Of a stretch of DNA of 64,000 bases, positions 61,356 to 64,000 are shown one piece after another. How positions within the stretch are numbered: the first letter of the stretch is position 1; each line of letters opens with the position of its first letter. The notes under the pieces were generated by a model. That model was not told the origin of the DNA, searched no databases, and saw only the letters and a program-made list of their open reading frames with translations. Source of the stretch: Anaerotignum sp. MSJ-24 (GTDB lineage: Bacteria > Bacillota > Clostridia > Lachnospirales > Anaerotignaceae); contig NZ_JAHLPX010000005.1 in NCBI RefSeq assembly GCF_018918145.1, forward strand, positions 248,001-312,000, read 5' to 3'. The translations under genes and the position numbers were made by a program.

Positions 61356-62681
61356 ATGAGCAGACCGATAGTTGCGGTTGTAGGCAGACCTAATGTAGGT
61401 AAGTCTACACTTTTTAACAGACTTGCTGGAGAAAGAATATCCATTGTACAGGATACTCCCGGCGTTACAAGAGACAGAATATATGCTGATATTGACTGGC
61501 TTAATTATAAATTTACGCTTATTGACACAGGCGGTATGGAGCCGGACACAGAGGATATTATTTTAAGACAGATACTTGTTCAGGCACAGATTGCCATTGA
61601 TACGGCAGATGTAATTATATTCGTTACAGACGTTAAACAGGGTGTTACAGAGGCAGACTCACAGGTTGCCAATATGCTCAGAAGAACAAAGAAGCCTGTT
61701 GTGCTTGCTGTAAACAAGGTTGACGATATGCGTAAGGAAAACCTTGATGTATATGAGTTTTATAGCTTAGGCATAGGCGAGGTATATCCTATATCAGCCG
61801 GACAGGCATTGGGACTCGGTGATATGCTTGATGCCGTATGCAGTCAGTTCCCGGACGGAAGCGAAAATGTTGAGGACGAAGAGGTAATCAAGGTTGCTCT
61901 TATCGGTAAGCCCAATGTAGGAAAATCATCTCTTATAAACAGAATGCTCGGCGAAGAGCGTCTTATTGTAAGCAATATTCCCGGCACAACAAGAGATGCG
62001 ATAGATACGCCTTTTGAATACGACGGACAGAAATATGTTCTTATTGACACCGCCGGAATGAGAAGAAAGAGCAAAATAAAAGAAGATATTGAAAAATACA
62101 GTATTATACGAGCCGTTGCGGCAGTAGAGCGTTGTGACGTTGCCGTTCTTGTTATTGACGCACAGGAAGGCATTTCCGACCAGGACGCAAAGATAGCCGG
62201 AATTGCCCATGAAAGAGGAAAAGCTGCAATTATTGCGGTAAATAAATGGGACGCTATCGAAAAAGACGATAAAACAATGAATAAATTCCTTAAGGACATT
62301 GCCAATGATCTTTCATATATGGCATACGCTCCGAGAGTGTTTATTTCCGCACTTACCGGACAGCGTGTAATCAAGATGCTTGATACAGTTAAGGAGGTTT
62401 ATGCAAACAACAATCTCCGTGTATCGACAGGTGTACTAAATGATGTGCTTGTAGAGGCAATGGCTATGCAGCAGCCGCCGGCAGAAAAGGGCAGACAGCT
62501 TAAGATTTATTATATGACACAGGTCGGAGTAAAGCCGCCTACATTTGTTATTTTTGTAAACGACAGAGAGCTTCTGCATTTCTCATACAGAAGATATATC
62601 GAAAATCAGCTTAGACAGAATTTCGGATTCAAGGGAACACCGATTCATTTTGTAGTAAGACAAAAGGGAGATAAGGATTGA
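61356..62681 (+). CDS. der: Ribosome biogenesis GTPase Der (EngA)
   Basis: 441 residues with two GTPase domains in tandem. Domain 1: GRPNVGKST (about residues 9-17), DTPGVTRDR and NKVD; domain 2: GKPNVGKSS (about 184-192), [10 protein letters not shown] and NKWD. A C-terminal KH-like domain follows (about 350-441). It matures the 50S subunit. The ribosome site GGAGGATAA lies at the end of the preceding gene. Confidence 0.97.
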   Translation: MSRPIVAVVGRPNVGKSTLFNRLAGERISIVQDTPGVTRDRIYADIDWLNYKFTLIDTGGMEPDTEDIILRQILVQAQIAIDTADVIIFVTDVKQGVTEADSQVANMLRRTKKPVVLAVNKVDDMRKENLDVYEFYSLGIGEVYPISAGQALGLGDMLDAVCSQFPDGSENVEDEEVIKVALIGKPNVGKSSLINRMLGEERLIVSNIPGTTRDAIDTPFEYDGQKYVLIDTAGMRRKSKIKEDIEKYSIIRAVAAVERCDVAVLVIDAQEGISDQDAKIAGIAHERGKAAIIAVNKWDAIEKDDKTMNKFLKDIANDLSYMAYAPRVFISALTGQRVIKMLDTVKEVYANNNLRVSTGVLNDVLVEAMAMQQPPAEKGRQLKIYYMTQVGVKPPTFVIFVNDRELLHFSYRRYIENQLRQNFGFKGTPIHFVVRQKGDKD

Positions 62682-62682
62682 T

Positions 62683-63300
62683 ATGTTCAGAATAGTATGC
62701 CTTGTAATAGGTTATTTTATAGGCTGTATACAGACTGCCTACTTTGTCGGTAAGGCATATCATGTCGATATAAGCAAGGTCGGCAGTGGAAATCTCGGAA
62801 CAACAAATACGGTAAGAGCACTCGGAGCAAAGGTCGGACTCTTTACATTCTGGTGCGATGTGGCAAAATCGCTTGTTGCGTTTCTTATCTGTAAGGCGAT
62901 ATTTAAGGCTGATCCGATAGTTGCCGGATTCTACGGTTCTGCCGGAGCAATACTCGGACATGATTTTCCGTTTTTCCATAAATTTAAGGGTGGTAAGGGA
63001 ATAGCGGCAATGGTCGGAATGACCTTTGCCACATGGCCGTTCCCTGCACTTATTATATTTATTATTGCACTTCTTATATTGCTTTCGGGCTATGTTTCGG
63101 TTACATCATTGATATTGTCTGTACTTATACCGATATTTTTACATATTTGGGGTTACCCTTCGGAAGCGGTATGGGTGACGATAGCACTTATGTGTCTGGC
63201 AATATTCCAGCACAGAGCGAACATAAAACGTCTGTTGAACGGAACTGAAAGCAGATTTGATATTATAGGAAAGCTTAAGCCTAAAAAGAAGGAGAGGTAA
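62683..63300 (+). CDS. plsY: Acyl-phosphate glycerol-3-phosphate acyltransferase PlsY
   Basis: 205-residue membrane enzyme that transfers acyl groups from acyl-phosphate to glycerol-3-phosphate, the first step to phosphatidic acid. Family motifs GSGNLGTTNTVRALG (about residues 35-49) and KFKGGKGIAAMVG (about 100-112) and the later NIKRLLNGTE (about 182-191). About five membrane helices. gpsA, which supplies glycerol-3-phosphate, begins five bases downstream. Confidence 0.96.
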   Translation: MFRIVCLVIGYFIGCIQTAYFVGKAYHVDISKVGSGNLGTTNTVRALGAKVGLFTFWCDVAKSLVAFLICKAIFKADPIVAGFYGSAGAILGHDFPFFHKFKGGKGIAAMVGMTFATWPFPALIIFIIALLILLSGYVSVTSLILSVLIPIFLHIWGYPSEAVWVTIALMCLAIFQHRANIKRLLNGTESRFDIIGKLKPKKKER

Positions 63301-63305
63301 GAATT

Positions 63306-64000
63306 ATGAAAATTTCTGTTATCGGAAGCGGAAGCTGGGGCACTGCGCTTGCTGTAATGCTTGATAAATATGGACATGATTTAACTATATGGTCATGGAA
63401 GGAAGAAGAGGCAAGAAGAATTCGTGAGGACGGAGAGCATAAGGAATTTCTTCCCGGAGTACCGATAAGAAAAGAAATAAAAATTGTTACATCACCCGAA
63501 GAGGCTGTAAAGGACGCCGAAATAGTAATTGCGGCTGTTCCTTCAAAATTTGTAAGACTTAATATAATGAAATTTGCTCCGTATTTCAATGAAAAGCAGA
63601 TTATCGTAAATGTTGCGAAGGGACTTGAGGACGGAAGCCTTAAAACACTTGCTGAGGTTATAAAGGAATGTGTACCTCAGTGCGAAGTGGCCGTTCTTTC
63701 GGGACCGAGCCATGCGGAAGAGGTCGGCAGAGGAATACCGACTGCCGCTGTTATTGCAAGTGAGAATGAAGAAATTGCAAAGATGATACAGCATGAATTT
63801 TCAAATCCTGTATTCAGACTTTACACAAATACAGATGTTATCGGCGTTGAAATAGGAGCTGCCATGAAGAACATAATTGCTCTTGCGGCAGGTATGTCCG
63901 ATGGTCTTGGCTATGGTGACAACACAAAGGCTGCTCTTATGACGAGAGGTATGGCTGAAATAACAAGACTCGGTATGGCTATGGGCGGAAGAAGAGAAAC
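63306..64000 (+). CDS. gpsA: Glycerol-3-phosphate dehydrogenase [NAD(P)+] (3' end outside window)
   Basis: The first 231 codons are in the window, from the ATG at 63306 (AGGAGAGG upstream). NAD-binding motif VIGSGSWGTALA (residues 5-16), VAKGLEDGS (about 105-113), LSGPSHAEEV (about 136-145) and EIGAAMKNIIALAAGMSDG (about 183-201) with the catalytic Lys. It makes glycerol-3-phosphate for the PlsY enzyme encoded just upstream. Confidence 0.96.
   Translation, partial: MKISVIGSGSWGTALAVMLDKYGHDLTIWSWKEEEARRIREDGEHKEFLPGVPIRKEIKIVTSPEEAVKDAEIVIAAVPSKFVRLNIMKFAPYFNEKQIIVNVAKGLEDGSLKTLAEVIKECVPQCEVAVLSGPSHAEEVGRGIPTAAVIASENEEIAKMIQHEFSNPVFRLYTNTDVIGVEIGAAMKNIIALAAGMSDGLGYGDNTKAALMTRGMAEITRLGMAMGGRRE

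Noticed and set aside
1-64000. CRISPR arrays, insertion sequences, prophage genes, toxin-antitoxin pairs
   Set aside because: No regularly spaced direct repeats, transposase, integrase, phage structural gene or recognisable toxin pair was seen on either strand.

Overview
The window is a chromosomal stretch of a low-GC, Gram-positive anaerobe of the class Clostridia; order and genus cannot be fixed from the sequence alone. Pointers are a 2[4Fe-4S] clostridial ferredoxin, SLH-domain and stalk-domain (copper amine oxidase N-like) secreted proteins, lipoprotein-anchored ABC transporters, a T-box leader, a yjdF riboswitch, an L10 leader, IreB, RNase J, GdpP, strong AGGAGG ribosome sites with GTG and TTG starts, and near-consensus TTGACA/TATAAT promoters. 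No insertion sequence, prophage, CRISPR array or integrase was seen. Most genes are core genes in typical firmicute operons.

Layout. 1-1.6 kb: end of a MoxR ATPase gene and a DUF58 gene. 1.7-6.8 kb: a 1630-residue surface protein with nine tandem modules, a DUF3783-like domain and three SLH domains. 7-11.6 kb: pheA, then gdpP-rplI-dnaB. 11.7-12.6 kb: ferredoxin and an orphan gene. 12.8-15.9 kb: a T-box leader (apparent Tyr specifier) controlling a TrpXYZ-like ABC transporter. 16-17.6 kb: galE, then a yjdF riboswitch with its gene. 17.6-20.2 kb (minus strand): a zinc-type ABC transporter with a Zur-like operator. 20.3-24.1 kb: a TSCPD protein, then rpmG-secE-nusG-rplK-rplA-rplJ-rplL with L1-type and L10 leaders.

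24.2-31.2 kb: a small protein, a secreted stalk-domain protein, serC-serA-DUF1015, a YtxH-like protein and gltX. 31.4-37.6 kb: a LysM membrane protein, rho, rpmE, a DUF1385 protein, prmC and prfA. 37.7-41.1 kb: a small membrane protein, glgP, an unknown gene and tRNA-Arg(CCG). 41.1-44.9 kb: adenine deaminase (minus strand) divergent from an MBL-fold, AlkD and unknown-gene operon. 45-48.8 kb: a polar amino acid ABC transporter with a CapA-like gene. 49-54.2 kb: HAD, mtaB, ireB-ruvX-DUF1292, RNase J and YlbF. 54.3-57.9 kb: a VanY-type carboxypeptidase and a probably very highly expressed secreted protein. 58-64 kb: rnhB, yraN, pgeF, a PDZ-radical SAM protein, der, plsY and the start of gpsA.

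Regulatory RNA and DNA elements carry much of the interest: the T-box, the yjdF aptamer, the Zur-like palindrome, the two ribosomal protein leaders, a terminator-like hairpin in the leader of the amino acid transporter, and an unexplained leader before the secreted 789-residue protein with a perfect 13-bp inverted repeat enclosing three TGTTAC repeats. I did not find a clear-cut undescribed multi-gene system. The best leads are the domain fusion in the SLH protein, the Tyr-type T-box on a transporter family named for tryptophan, and the leader upstream of the 789-residue protein.
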